Source of the DNA: M30B66 sp040882555
GTDB taxonomy: Bacteria > Bacteroidota > Bacteroidia > M30B66
Reading direction: 5' to 3'
NCBI GenBank assembly: GCA_040882555.1
Contig: JBBEBC010000105.1
Span: forward strand, 1-19,631
DNA: 19,631 nt
Shown here: positions 1-7,528 of the stretch, in pieces
How the letters are laid out: each line of letters opens with the position of its first letter
Position numbering within the stretch: the stretch's first letter is position 1
The notes under the pieces: generated by a model
Told to the model about the DNA's origin: nothing
What the model saw: the letters and a program-made list of their open reading frames with translations, nothing else
Database searches by the model: none
Translations under genes and position numbers: made by a program

Positions 1-2875
1 TGATGAATGGTTTCACCAATGAGTTAAATTGAGTAACAAGAATCAAGAACATAAGAGCTAAAGCCCCTAGGAAAGCGATACCCAAGAAATCAGAAGTTTC
101 CTTTTGGTCTTCTTGCTCACCTGTAAGCTTCACAGTATAGCCTTCTGGAAGGTCAAGGGCAGGAATTAATCTATTTATTTGTGCTACAATCTCATTGGCA
201 GTAAAACCAGTAAGAACATTTGAGCTTAGAGAAATCACGCGTGATTGATTTTTTCTATTTATCGAGCTGAAGGCTTTCTCATAAGAAACACTTGCCACAG
301 CCGAAACAGGAACCTGCTTAAACATACCAGTACTCATATCTAGAAAAGCAACCTGCATGTTTAGCAGGTCATCAACTTGATCGCGATACTGAGAAGCAAG
401 TCTTAAGGTAATCTCCGCATCATCATCTACATCTCTGAATTTTGAAACTTCCTTACCAAAGAGAGCCGTTCTTAATTCAAGAGCTATCTGTGCTTTAGAC
501 ATTCCTAGAGCCAAAGCACGGTCGGCATCAATATGAACTATTATTTCAGGTTTATTGCGCTGTAAATCTGTCTGCAAATCTTCAATTCCCTGAATTTTAG
601 CTTTTTCAATAGCGGTTCTTACTTGCTCTTCAATTCCTTGAAGAACATCAAAATTATCACCTCCTATTTCAATATTAATTGGCTTCCCGGTTGGTGGCCC
701 GTTTTGTTCTTTGTCTACAGTAATGCGAGCTCCCGGAATTCCTTGAACATTAGCACGTATAGCTTCAAGATTTTCGGAAGTAGAGAAGTTCTCTCTTGCA
801 GCAAAGTCTACATAGGCAACAGTAATCTTACCTTTATGTGGAGTAGCAACTCGATCAGGGTTTTGAGGATCGCCAGCGCCAATACCAACGTTAGAGATAA
901 CTGATTCAACATTTGGGTTATTTCTTCCAATTACCTCATAGACTTTATCTTCTACGATACGAGTTACCGAGTCGGTTACTTCAGCATCTGTTCCAATAGG
1001 CATTTGAAGATACACATAGGCAAAATTAGGTTCGCCGCTTGGGAAGAATTCAACCTTTGGCGATGAGGCAGCAAAGATGAAAATGGATCCTATAAATGCT
1101 AAAACAACAATTACGATAGTCCAAATAGGTCTACTGCCATGTACTAGTTTAGCTACTCTGCTTTTGTAGGCTGCAATAACTTTAGGCCACAGCTTTAGCT
1201 GGAAACCAGTAATCATTGGTAAAAGCAAGAAATAATAAACTGGAGTAAGCACAATCATAATGATGCACAGGTTGCCGATAGCAACTGAGCCAGCTAAATA
1301 GAAAACGAGTGCTAATCCTGCGAAGATGAGTGATGGCTTTACGAGGTCTTTCGATGATGGCTTAAAAGCATGATCATCTTTCTTCATAAAAGCAACTGCA
1401 AATACCGCATTCATCACGAAGGCAACAAAAAGAGAGGCAAATAAGGTGATGATTAGCGTGATAGGTAGATATTTCATGAACTCACCTACAATTCCTGGCC
1501 AGAAAAGGAGTGGGAAGAAAGGAGCAATGGTTGTTAATGTTCCTGCTAATACCGGAACGAAAACCTCTCCGGCAGCTGCTTTGGCTGACGTTTTAATATC
1601 GAAATCGTACTTGTGAAATATTCTGTGCGTGTTTTCAATAACCACAATGGCATCATCTACGATAATACCCAAGGCGAGTAAGAATGAGAATAGTACAATT
1701 ACGTTCATTGTAAAGCCTAAAGAAGGCATGAACAACATCGCTACTAATATAGAAAGTGGCACAGCAAGGCCTACAAAGAAGGCACTCTGTAGCCCCATAA
1801 AAAACATGAGGATGAAAACAACCAGCGTAAAGCCGATGATTACCGTGTTGATTAAGTCATTGAGTTGAACTCGAGTCTCCTCAGAGGTATCTCCGGTTAC
1901 GGTTACATCAACTTCTTGAGGCAGTTTGCTAGTTTCAAATACCTCTATAATTTCTTTTATTTTGTCAGAAGCTGCGATGAGGTTTTCTCCGGAGCGTTTG
2001 ATAACGTTCAAAGTAATAACTGGCTTTCCTTCCAAGCGAGCGAAGTCTTGCTTGTCTTTATAACCTTCTTTTACTTCAGCAATATCTTTCAGGTAAGCCA
2101 AATTGCCTCTGGCAGAGCGAATGAGCACATTTCCAATCTCATTTACATCAGAGAATTCTCCCGTTACACGAAGCGTGCGGCGCAGGTCATCAATTCTAAT
2201 CTCACCACCAGAAATGTTCACATTTTCACTGGCAACAGATCTTTCTATGTCACTGAAAGAAATGCCTAAAGCTTGCATTCTGTACAAGTCGACATTTATT
2301 TGGACTTCCCGCGTTAGCGCTCCAATTAGGTCAACTCGTGTAATTTCAGGCAACTGCTCAATGGCATCCTTCATGTCATCAGAATACCTTTTAAGCTGAT
2401 CGAGTGGGAAATCTCCGCTTATGTTAATATTCATGATAGGGAACTCCGAGAAGTTAACCTCTTGAACATCAGGATCACTCTTCAAATCTGAAGGAAGATC
2501 TTTCTTTGCTTTGTCAACTGCGTTGGAAACCTTTTGCTTAGCAATATCTACATCAATGCCGGTGTTAAATTCAACCTGTACAAGGGCGAAATCTTGAATA
2601 GAATTAGAGGTGATTTTTTTAATGCCTGAAACCGACTTAATTTCTTTTTCAAGAGGCTTGGTGATGAGGTTTTCAATATCCTCGGGGCTAGCCCCGGGAT
2701 AAATGGTTGAAACAAACACAGTAGGAACAACGATATCAGGGAACTGCTCTTTGGGTATTCTTTGGAAAATAATGGCTCCTGCTATCGAAATCAGAACCGT
2801 GAAAATATATATCGCAGTGCTGTTATTGATAGCCCAATTAGTAGGGCCAAAGTTTTTTATATGATTCTTATCCAT
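1..2875 (-). CDS. RND-family efflux permease (HAE1/AcrB-like), C-terminus cut off by window edge
   Basis: Inner-membrane proton-driven pump of a tripartite exporter. The reading frame is open from an ATG at 2875 to the left edge, giving 958 codons; the family is usually 1030-1150 residues, so about 100-190 are missing. Visible order: a first membrane helix at about residues 20-38, followed by the conserved FPDI stretch at 45-48; the first periplasmic porter half to about 335; membrane helices from about 343 on; and LALGIIVDDAIVVIEN at 400-415, whose Asp407-Asp408 match the proton-relay pair of AcrB in motif and number. A second porter half follows, and the frame ends in what looks like TM8, so the relay lysine expected in TM10 lies outside the window. 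The gene starts 18 bases after the fusion-protein stop, in one operon with tolC-like and tetR genes. The DD pair and the lack of metal-site features point to hydrophobic or drug-like substrates rather than metal export; the true substrate cannot be read. Confidence 0.95.
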   Translation of the reverse strand, partial: MDKNHIKNFGPTNWAINNSTAIYIFTVLISIAGAIIFQRIPKEQFPDIVVPTVFVSTIYPGASPEDIENLITKPLEKEIKSVSGIKKITSNSIQDFALVQVEFNTGIDVDIAKQKVSNAVDKAKKDLPSDLKSDPDVQEVNFSEFPIMNINISGDFPLDQLKRYSDDMKDAIEQLPEITRVDLIGALTREVQINVDLYRMQALGISFSDIERSVASENVNISGGEIRIDDLRRTLRVTGEFSDVNEIGNVLIRSARGNLAYLKDIAEVKEGYKDKQDFARLEGKPVITLNVIKRSGENLIAASDKIKEIIEVFETSKLPQEVDVTVTGDTSEETRVQLNDLINTVIIGFTLVVFILMFFMGLQSAFFVGLAVPLSILVAMLFMPSLGFTMNVIVLFSFLLALGIIVDDAIVVIENTHRIFHKYDFDIKTSAKAAAGEVFVPVLAGTLTTIAPFFPLLFWPGIVGEFMKYLPITLIITLFASLFVAFVMNAVFAVAFMKKDDHAFKPSSKDLVKPSLIFAGLALVFYLAGSVAIGNLCIIMIVLTPVYYFLLLPMITGFQLKLWPKVIAAYKSRVAKLVHGSRPIWTIVIVVLAFIGSIFIFAASSPKVEFFPSGEPNFAYVYLQMPIGTDAEVTDSVTRIVEDKVYEVIGRNNPNVESVISNVGIGAGDPQNPDRVATPHKGKITVAYVDFAARENFSTSENLEAIRANVQGIPGARITVDKEQNGPPTGKPINIEIGGDNFDVLQGIEEQVRTAIEKAKIQGIEDLQTDLQRNKPEIIVHIDADRALALGMSKAQIALELRTALFGKEVSKFRDVDDDAEITLRLASQYRDQVDDLLNMQVAFLDMSTGMFKQVPVSAVASVSYEKAFSSINRKNQSRVISLSSNVLTGFTANEIVAQINRLIPALDLPEGYTVKLTGEQEDQKETSDFLGIAFLGALALMFLILVTQFNSLVKPFI

Positions 2876-2893
2876 AATACGTCTGTAGATAGA

Positions 2894-4024
2894 TTATTTC
2901 AATGTGATTGGCTGACCGTCAACCACTTCCTGATAACCCGAGGTGATAAGTTTTGAGTTTGCTTCAAGACCTTCTTCGATTACAATCTTATCGCTGTAGC
3001 TAAGTCCTGTTTTAACGGCTTTTTTGATTGCTTTCATAGAATCTCCTTTGCCTTCGGCAACGATGATGTAATTATTAGAATCAGAATCTTTTTGAACAAG
3101 ATTCGAAGGAACTACAATGGCATTGTCAACTTGTTGGTCGTTTATATTAAGCTTAGCGAGCATATTCGGTCGGATGTTGTTATCTGTTTTGCCAAGAGCA
3201 ATTTCTATGAGAAACGTCCGGCTCATAGGATTGACCACCTTGCTTACAAAAGTTATTTTTCCTTCAACGGTCTTATCGATATCGCTGAGGTAAATTTTTA
3301 CAGGATTGCCTTTATCCACTTTGTCGATGTAAGAATCGGCCACCCTAGCAGTAACTTTCATTTTGTTGAAGTTCACCACATTAAGCGCTCCCATTGGACC
3401 AGGAGCAGCATATTCACCAACCTTAACATTTACTTGATCAACTGAGCCTGAAATAGGCGCTTTAAGGCGTGTCATATCAAGTTGAGCTTGCATGGCTTCA
3501 ACACTTTTCTGCAGAGATTCGTATTGAGTTTTTGCCTGAAGAAACTGGATTTCAGAGCCGATTTTCTGATTCCATAATCTTTCTTGCTTCTCGTAGGTTG
3601 ATTTGGCAAAAGCAAGATTTGTTTGAAGTTGAGCAATGCTTTCTTTCATTGCACGGTTATCTGTTTCGGCAAGAATTTGACCTCTAGTCACTTGATCACC
3701 TTCTTTAACATAGACTGCGGTAACCACGCCTGGCATTCCAGGTTGAACTGAGACGTTTTCTTCTGACTCAACAGTGCCTTGAACATCTATGTAATGGTTA
3801 AAAGAACTAGACTCCAAATCCATGATGCTTACAAGTTTTGGCTTACGAGCCAATGTGCTTGTATCTAGCAGAGCAATCTCTTTTTCAAGACCTTTTATTT
3901 GAGTCTTCACTTCTTCGAGCTGTGCGTTAAGAGAGGCGAGCTTTGTTTTTTTAGCTTCAAGTGAGTCACCTGAACTACATGAAGCAACGAGCAATACGAA
4001 TGATAGATATATTAGATTTTTCAT
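2894..4024 (-). CDS. RND efflux periplasmic adaptor (membrane fusion protein), lipoprotein
   Basis: Adaptor of the AcrA/MdtA/HlyD class, 376 residues, which would bridge the RND pump and the TolC-like channel. The N-terminus is a lipoprotein signal (hydrophobic stretch, then VASC, predicted lipidated Cys16). A short charged coiled coil follows (about 22-52, rich in Leu/Lys/Glu). The lipoyl-like half barrel with the pattern GVVTAVYVKEGDQVTRGQ lies at about 93-110. Next come a helical hairpin (about 125-185), the second lipoyl half beginning near RLKAPISGSV, then a beta-barrel and a membrane-proximal domain to the end. The start is an ATG directly before the signal peptide. It lies 14 bases after the tolC-like stop and 18 bases before the permease start, so the three are almost certainly co-transcribed. 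The extra N-terminal coiled coil before the barrel is seen in other Bacteroidota adaptors; its role here is not known. Confidence 0.95.
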   Translation of the reverse strand: MKNLIYLSFVLLVASCSSGDSLEAKKTKLASLNAQLEEVKTQIKGLEKEIALLDTSTLARKPKLVSIMDLESSSFNHYIDVQGTVESEENVSVQPGMPGVVTAVYVKEGDQVTRGQILAETDNRAMKESIAQLQTNLAFAKSTYEKQERLWNQKIGSEIQFLQAKTQYESLQKSVEAMQAQLDMTRLKAPISGSVDQVNVKVGEYAAPGPMGALNVVNFNKMKVTARVADSYIDKVDKGNPVKIYLSDIDKTVEGKITFVSKVVNPMSRTFLIEIALGKTDNNIRPNMLAKLNINDQQVDNAIVVPSNLVQKDSDSNNYIIVAEGKGDSMKAIKKAVKTGLSYSDKIVIEEGLEANSKLITSGYQEVVDGQPITLK

Positions 4025-4038
4025 GATAGGTTGGGCAA

Positions 4039-5391
4039 TCAGAATTTATTAAGGTTTTTATCGAGAGTTACACGTGCATCAAGTAATTGCTGCACAGAAG
4101 AGATATAATTAGATTGAGCAGAGAGGTAATCATTCATTGCTTGAATTACTTCAATGCTGGAGCCGATTCCTTCCTGATATTTGATTTTAGTTTTGTCTTT
4201 TATTTTCTCCGAAATGGTGACAGCATTTTTAGAATTTTCGAGAGTTTCTAAGGCTGATGAATAGGCAATAAATGCCTGAGAAGCCTGTACGGAGAGTCCT
4301 TGAACAGCTTGTTTTTGCTGTAGTTCTACTTTGTTGAGGTTGAGTCTAGCTTGTGAAACTCTTGCCGATTGGCTGAACCCTTTAAAGATGGGAACAGAGA
4401 GATTAACTCCTAAAATGGTACCGCCGGGAACTCTGAAGGTATTATTACTTAATTGGTCAAAATCATTGGCGATGCGGCTTTCTTTCCATGTGTAGAAAGT
4501 GCTTAGGGTAGGAAGGTAATTTGCTCTCTGGCGTCTAACTTCAAGTTTTTGAAGGTTTACTGCTTGTTCAAGCAGGATGTTATCAATATTTGAAGAGAAG
4601 TCGAACTTAGGAACTTCAGCAATTCCTGCTGATGCAGTTTCAACAAAATTTGCAATCTCACCAGTAATTTCAAGACTGTTTTCGATGGGATAACCCATTT
4701 GAAATTTGAGGAGGTTTGTTGCCAACTCAGTTTGTCTTCTGAGGGTTTCTCTAGTTGTAAGTAGATTGTTTTTAAGCAATTCTAGTCTATCTACATCAAG
4801 ATCTTCGACAAAGCCTTCTTGGTAAAAAGCTTTTGTTTGAACAATTGATTCTTCAATGGAAGAGATGTTTTCAGAAAGAATTTTCTCATTTTCTTTAAGA
4901 ATGAGAATGGTATTAAATGCTCTGGAAACAGTTTCTTTTATTTCTATTTCGGACTTTCTTAGAGAACTTTTTGAAATATCCATATAAGCTTTAGCAGCCT
5001 GAAGTCCAACAATATACTCTCCGCTGAAAGCGAGCCAAGACGCAGTATAACCTATGCTTGCATTGTACTTAACTCCGAATGGGATTCTAAGAAAAGTTCC
5101 TGGTGGAGCGGAAGGGTCGAAGGCATTTGCCTCGATAACGCTCACAGGTACTTGAATAAAGTCTTGAAATGATCCTTCAGCCGATAGCTGCGGAATTCCA
5201 ATGCCTCTGATTTCAGCAACTTTTTTCTTTGCTATTTCAATGTCGGTAGCCGCATTCTGGACGCTATATCCATTCTTTAGGGCATAATCGATAGCCTGAG
5301 GCAAGGTGTAGGAAGCCGAAGAGGGGGCATCTGGTTGTGCCTGCATCAGAAAGCCTGTAAGCAGCAGCCACAGGAACAAGCTATTTTTCAT
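4039..5391 (-). CDS. TolC-family outer membrane efflux protein
   Basis: Outer-membrane channel of the tripartite exporter, 450 residues, the usual size of the OEP family. It opens with a cleavable signal peptide (LFLWLLLTGFLMQA, cut probably before QPDAP). Two repeated halves of long amphipathic helices follow. The first begins at YTLPQAIDYALKNG, the standard OEP opening motif; the second shows the typical VPIFKGF and ARVSQARLNL stretches, then a long helix rich in Gln/Ala/Ser ending near LDKNLNKF. The ATG overlaps the tetR stop codon (ATGA, 5388-5391), so translation is probably coupled to the regulator. The fusion-protein gene follows after 14 bases. Family assignment is secure; the exported compound is unknown. 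Confidence 0.93.
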   Translation of the reverse strand: MKNSLFLWLLLTGFLMQAQPDAPSSASYTLPQAIDYALKNGYSVQNAATDIEIAKKKVAEIRGIGIPQLSAEGSFQDFIQVPVSVIEANAFDPSAPPGTFLRIPFGVKYNASIGYTASWLAFSGEYIVGLQAAKAYMDISKSSLRKSEIEIKETVSRAFNTILILKENEKILSENISSIEESIVQTKAFYQEGFVEDLDVDRLELLKNNLLTTRETLRRQTELATNLLKFQMGYPIENSLEITGEIANFVETASAGIAEVPKFDFSSNIDNILLEQAVNLQKLEVRRQRANYLPTLSTFYTWKESRIANDFDQLSNNTFRVPGGTILGVNLSVPIFKGFSQSARVSQARLNLNKVELQQKQAVQGLSVQASQAFIAYSSALETLENSKNAVTISEKIKDKTKIKYQEGIGSSIEVIQAMNDYLSAQSNYISSVQQLLDARVTLDKNLNKF

Positions 5392-6008
5392 AGGGTTGGG
5401 TTTTTAGATGATAGTTTTTGCTCAAGAGCTTCAAGCCCTTTAGAGTTTGAAATTCCACGTATGTGATAGATTAGGTTTTCATGATAGATATGCGCAGGAT
5501 CAATGTTCAGTTGAGAAATGGTCATGTTATCGGCCAGTAACTCTACTTTGGTTGCATAAAGCAGTGCAACAATTTTCACATTTAAATCACTGCGATAAAC
5601 ACCTTCTTCTTGCCCTTTAAGAATATTGTTACCTATAGTGTCTACAATAAATTTATTCCTATGCTTCGACATGAGTTCCCATGCTTCCGGATAGTATTTC
5701 TGCATATCGAACAGTATCGAAGGGTGCAAATTCTTAAGCTTTTCTTCAACGGTATTGGTTATTTCGAAGAGTTCGTCTAAGGCGTTGAGGTTCTTTGTGG
5801 TAATGTCTGTTATCGCTTTCTCATCTTCTACAATCTCAAACTCCATGGTTTTTTTTACCAAATCGTTTTTATCTGTTACGAATTGATACAAAGTCTTCTT
5901 GGAAATCGCCATCTCACGGCATAAGTCATCCATTGTTACGCTTTTTAAGCCGTAACGCATAAATGTATCTCTAACCTGCTTTAATAGATGTTTCAGTTTC
6001 TCGTTCAC
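5388..6008 (-). CDS. TetR-family transcriptional regulator of the efflux operon
   Basis: DNA-binding repressor, 206 residues, first gene of the efflux operon. The N-terminal helix-turn-helix is typical: YGLKSVTMDDLCREM (about 19-33) then AISKKTLYQFVTDKNDLV (about 34-51). The rest is an all-helical ligand and dimer domain with no recognisable ligand signature. The start chosen is a GTG, because it places the first helix at the usual distance from the HTH; the next in-frame ATG (Met17) would delete most of helix 1. The stop overlaps the tolC-like start. A -7 promoter box lies only four bases upstream of the GTG and a pair of inverted repeats covers 6022-6068, as expected for autorepression of the operon. 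That it represses its own operon, released by a pump substrate, is inference from this layout. Confidence 0.9.
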   Translation of the reverse strand: MNEKLKHLLKQVRDTFMRYGLKSVTMDDLCREMAISKKTLYQFVTDKNDLVKKTMEFEIVEDEKAITDITTKNLNALDELFEITNTVEEKLKNLHPSILFDMQKYYPEAWELMSKHRNKFIVDTIGNNILKGQEEGVYRSDLNVKIVALLYATKVELLADNMTISQLNIDPAHIYHENLIYHIRGISNSKGLEALEQKLSSKNPTL

Positions 6009-6012
6009 GCCG

Positions 6013-6020
6013 CAAAGGTA
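6013..6020 (-). promoter_or_regulatory. Candidate -7 promoter box of the efflux operon
   Basis: Reads TACCTTTG on the minus strand, a full match to the Bacteroidota -7 consensus TAnnTTTG. A weak -33 match (TTTC instead of TTTG) lies exactly 19 bases upstream at 6040-6043. Only four bases separate the box from the GTG start at 6008, so the mRNA would be leaderless or nearly so. Confidence 0.5.
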
Positions 6021-6021
6021 A

Positions 6022-6068
6022 TTCGTTTTGAATACGAAGGAAACGAAAAACTAACAAAACGTTTCCTT
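6022..6068. promoter_or_regulatory. Candidate TetR operator: two overlapping inverted repeats
   Basis: Two perfect inverted repeats share sequence here. Arms AAGGAAACG (6037-6045) and CGTTTCCTT (6060-6068) match over nine bases with a 14-base spacer. Arms TTCGTTT (6022-6028) and AAACGAA (6041-6047) match over seven bases with a 12-base spacer. Together they cover the likely -33 region and the bases just upstream of the -7 box of tetR, so a bound dimer would block transcription. The assignment to this TetR protein is inference from position. Confidence 0.5.
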
Positions 6069-6125
6069 TGTTCCCTATTGCGGCAATAAATTATTTAAAA
6101 TACTGATAATCAGATTATAAAAACA

Positions 6126-6146
6126 ATGTTAAGAAATTATTAACAT
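6126..6146. repeat. Short inverted repeat between the PAS gene and tetR
   Basis: Perfect seven-base arms ATGTTAA (6126-6132) and TTAACAT (6140-6146) around a seven-base spacer. It lies 31 bases after the stop of the PAS-DHp gene. The arms are AT-rich and no T-run follows on either strand, so it is a weak terminator candidate at best; it could be a protein-binding site. Confidence 0.3.
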
Positions 6147-6176
6147 GTAGGCACATGGAATAGATTGGGCTTGAAT

Positions 6177-7199
6177 CTATTTTTTATTCCTAATAAAATC
6201 ATATCTAGAGTCAGTAGAAATGAGGAGATTTATTTCATGAATCTGTCTGTCTAGCTCATTGGCAGAGTTTAAAACCCCTTCTAGTAGTTGTTTTCTCTCA
6301 CTTTCAACAAGCTCATCAGAATTTAACAAAGCTACACATGACAGAAGTGTAGTAAGTGGTGCTCTTACTTTATGTGAATTAAAGAATGCAAATTCGGCAA
6401 GTTGCTGATTCTTAACAATCAAGCTTTGTTCATATACTCTCTTGGCTGTTATATCAACCATGCCACCTATCATGCTCTTTACTTTTCCTTCATCGTCGAA
6501 TATAGAAACTCCTTTATCGAGCACAAATGCGTAGGTGCCATCAGGTCTTCGAAAACGGTATTCGCTCGACCAAAGCTCATCGCCTCTTTGGGAGGCACTC
6601 ATCAACGAATGAAGTACACGTTCCCTATCTTCTGGATGTAATTTATCTACCCACCAATCGAAATCTGTTTCATTCCCTCCTTCAGGATGACCAAAAAGGG
6701 CGGTCATTCCTTCTCCCCACCACAATCTTTCTTCTTTAATATTCCACTCCCAAACAGCATCGTTGGTTCCTTTTGAAATTGTTCTGAAGCGCTGATCGCT
6801 TATTTCTAAATCTCTTGCTAATTCAAACTTTACGGTTTGGTCAAATCCAATGGCCCAAATATGAAGACCATCAAGTACTGGCAACGCTCGTCTTCTTAAT
6901 ATTAGCCTTATGTATTTAATACTTCCATCGAAACATGTTATTTCTAGTGGAGCAATCTCGTGACTATAATCCTCCTTTTTAGTAATAAACTCTAGTATTT
7001 GGCTACGATTCTCAGCTTGAGGAAATAAGACTTCACTCATATTTTTTTTCCCCATTACGTATTCCTTAGAATAGCCAGTAACTGCCACACATTCTTGATT
7101 CCAGACTTTGAATATACCGTGTTCATCTAAGGCAGCTAGCATGGCCGGAAACTGGTCAATGACTACACTTGTGTCGGCTGTTGGATTTTCTCTCATCAT
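6177..7199 (-). CDS. PAS-PAS signalling protein with histidine-kinase DHp domain but no ATPase domain
   Basis: Predicted cytoplasmic sensor, 340 residues from the ATG at 7199; an upstream in-frame TTG at 7226 adds nine residues that are not part of any domain and was not used. Met2 is an alternative start. Order: PAS at about 15-122; a second PAS of the PAS_3 type at about 138-252 (DAVWEWNIKEERLWWGEGM, LHPEDRERV, YRFRRPDGTYAFVLDKG, GGMVDIT); then a HisKA-like helix pair at about 262-328 with the H-box EFAFFNSHKVRAPL and the phosphoacceptor-like His276. The protein ends 64 residues after that histidine. There is no N, G1, F or G2 box in it or in the 168 bases downstream, so the catalytic domain is absent rather than frameshifted. 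The residue after the histidine is Lys where active kinases usually have Glu, Asp or Asn. No membrane helices. Role unknown: phosphotransfer, binding to another kinase, or simple dimerisation are all possible. Confidence 0.85.
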   Translation of the reverse strand: MMRENPTADTSVVIDQFPAMLAALDEHGIFKVWNQECVAVTGYSKEYVMGKKNMSEVLFPQAENRSQILEFITKKEDYSHEIAPLEITCFDGSIKYIRLILRRRALPVLDGLHIWAIGFDQTVKFELARDLEISDQRFRTISKGTNDAVWEWNIKEERLWWGEGMTALFGHPEGGNETDFDWWVDKLHPEDRERVLHSLMSASQRGDELWSSEYRFRRPDGTYAFVLDKGVSIFDDEGKVKSMIGGMVDITAKRVYEQSLIVKNQQLAEFAFFNSHKVRAPLTTLLSCVALLNSDELVESERKQLLEGVLNSANELDRQIHEINLLISTDSRYDFIRNKK

Positions 7200-7528
7200 T
7201 CTGTCAGGGTTAATAAAAATTATCAAGAGCTCAATCGCATTCTAAAAAACTTCCTTCACCAAAAATAGAAAATTAGAATGTGCCTTTTGCATACTTATGT
7301 ATGTTTCTATCTTAAGTGCAAGAGTTCAACTTTATTTGGAAGATTAAGCCTATACGCGGATAATGTTTTTGTTTTATCGGGAAAATGCCACTACTCTTTA
7401 TGTGATTCCTTAAAACATCTCACAATTAACTACTAATGTGTTAATTATAAAGTGTGATGCTTAGATATTATTTAAAAAAAAACCTTCCCCCGAAAGGGGA
7501 AGGCCTTTATAATCAATTTATTACAATC
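7200..7528. other. Intergenic region between nrdA and the PAS-DHp gene
   Basis: It holds the nrdA terminator (7474-7503) and a second imperfect hairpin: outer arms TCACA (7420-7424) and TGTGA (7453-7457), inner arms AATTAAC (7424-7430) and GTTAATT (7440-7446). On the minus strand TATTTTTG at 7260-7267 matches the -7 consensus 60 bases ahead of the PAS-DHp start, without a convincing -33 box. No coding frame or RNA gene is apparent in the remainder. Confidence 0.5.
7474..7503 (-). terminator. Intrinsic terminator of nrdB-nrdA
   Basis: On the minus strand, eight-base perfect arms CCTTCCCC and GGGGAAGG enclose the loop TTTCG and are followed at once by nine T residues. The stem begins 25 bases after the nrdA stop codon. 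The plus strand has no T-run after the stem, so it terminates only the minus-strand transcript. Confidence 0.92.

Noticed and set aside
623..2399. Several plus-strand frames opposite the RND permease
   Set aside because: They are antisense shadows of a long frame with clear RND motifs and have no family features.
6009..6176. Hidden HATPase domain downstream of the PAS-DHp gene after a frameshift
   Set aside because: Only 168 bases lie before tetR, too short for the domain, and no N or G box could be read in any frame.
7200..7226. Longer PAS-DHp protein starting at a TTG at 7226
   Set aside because: The nine extra residues are outside any domain, and two ATG codons follow at once (7199 and 7196).
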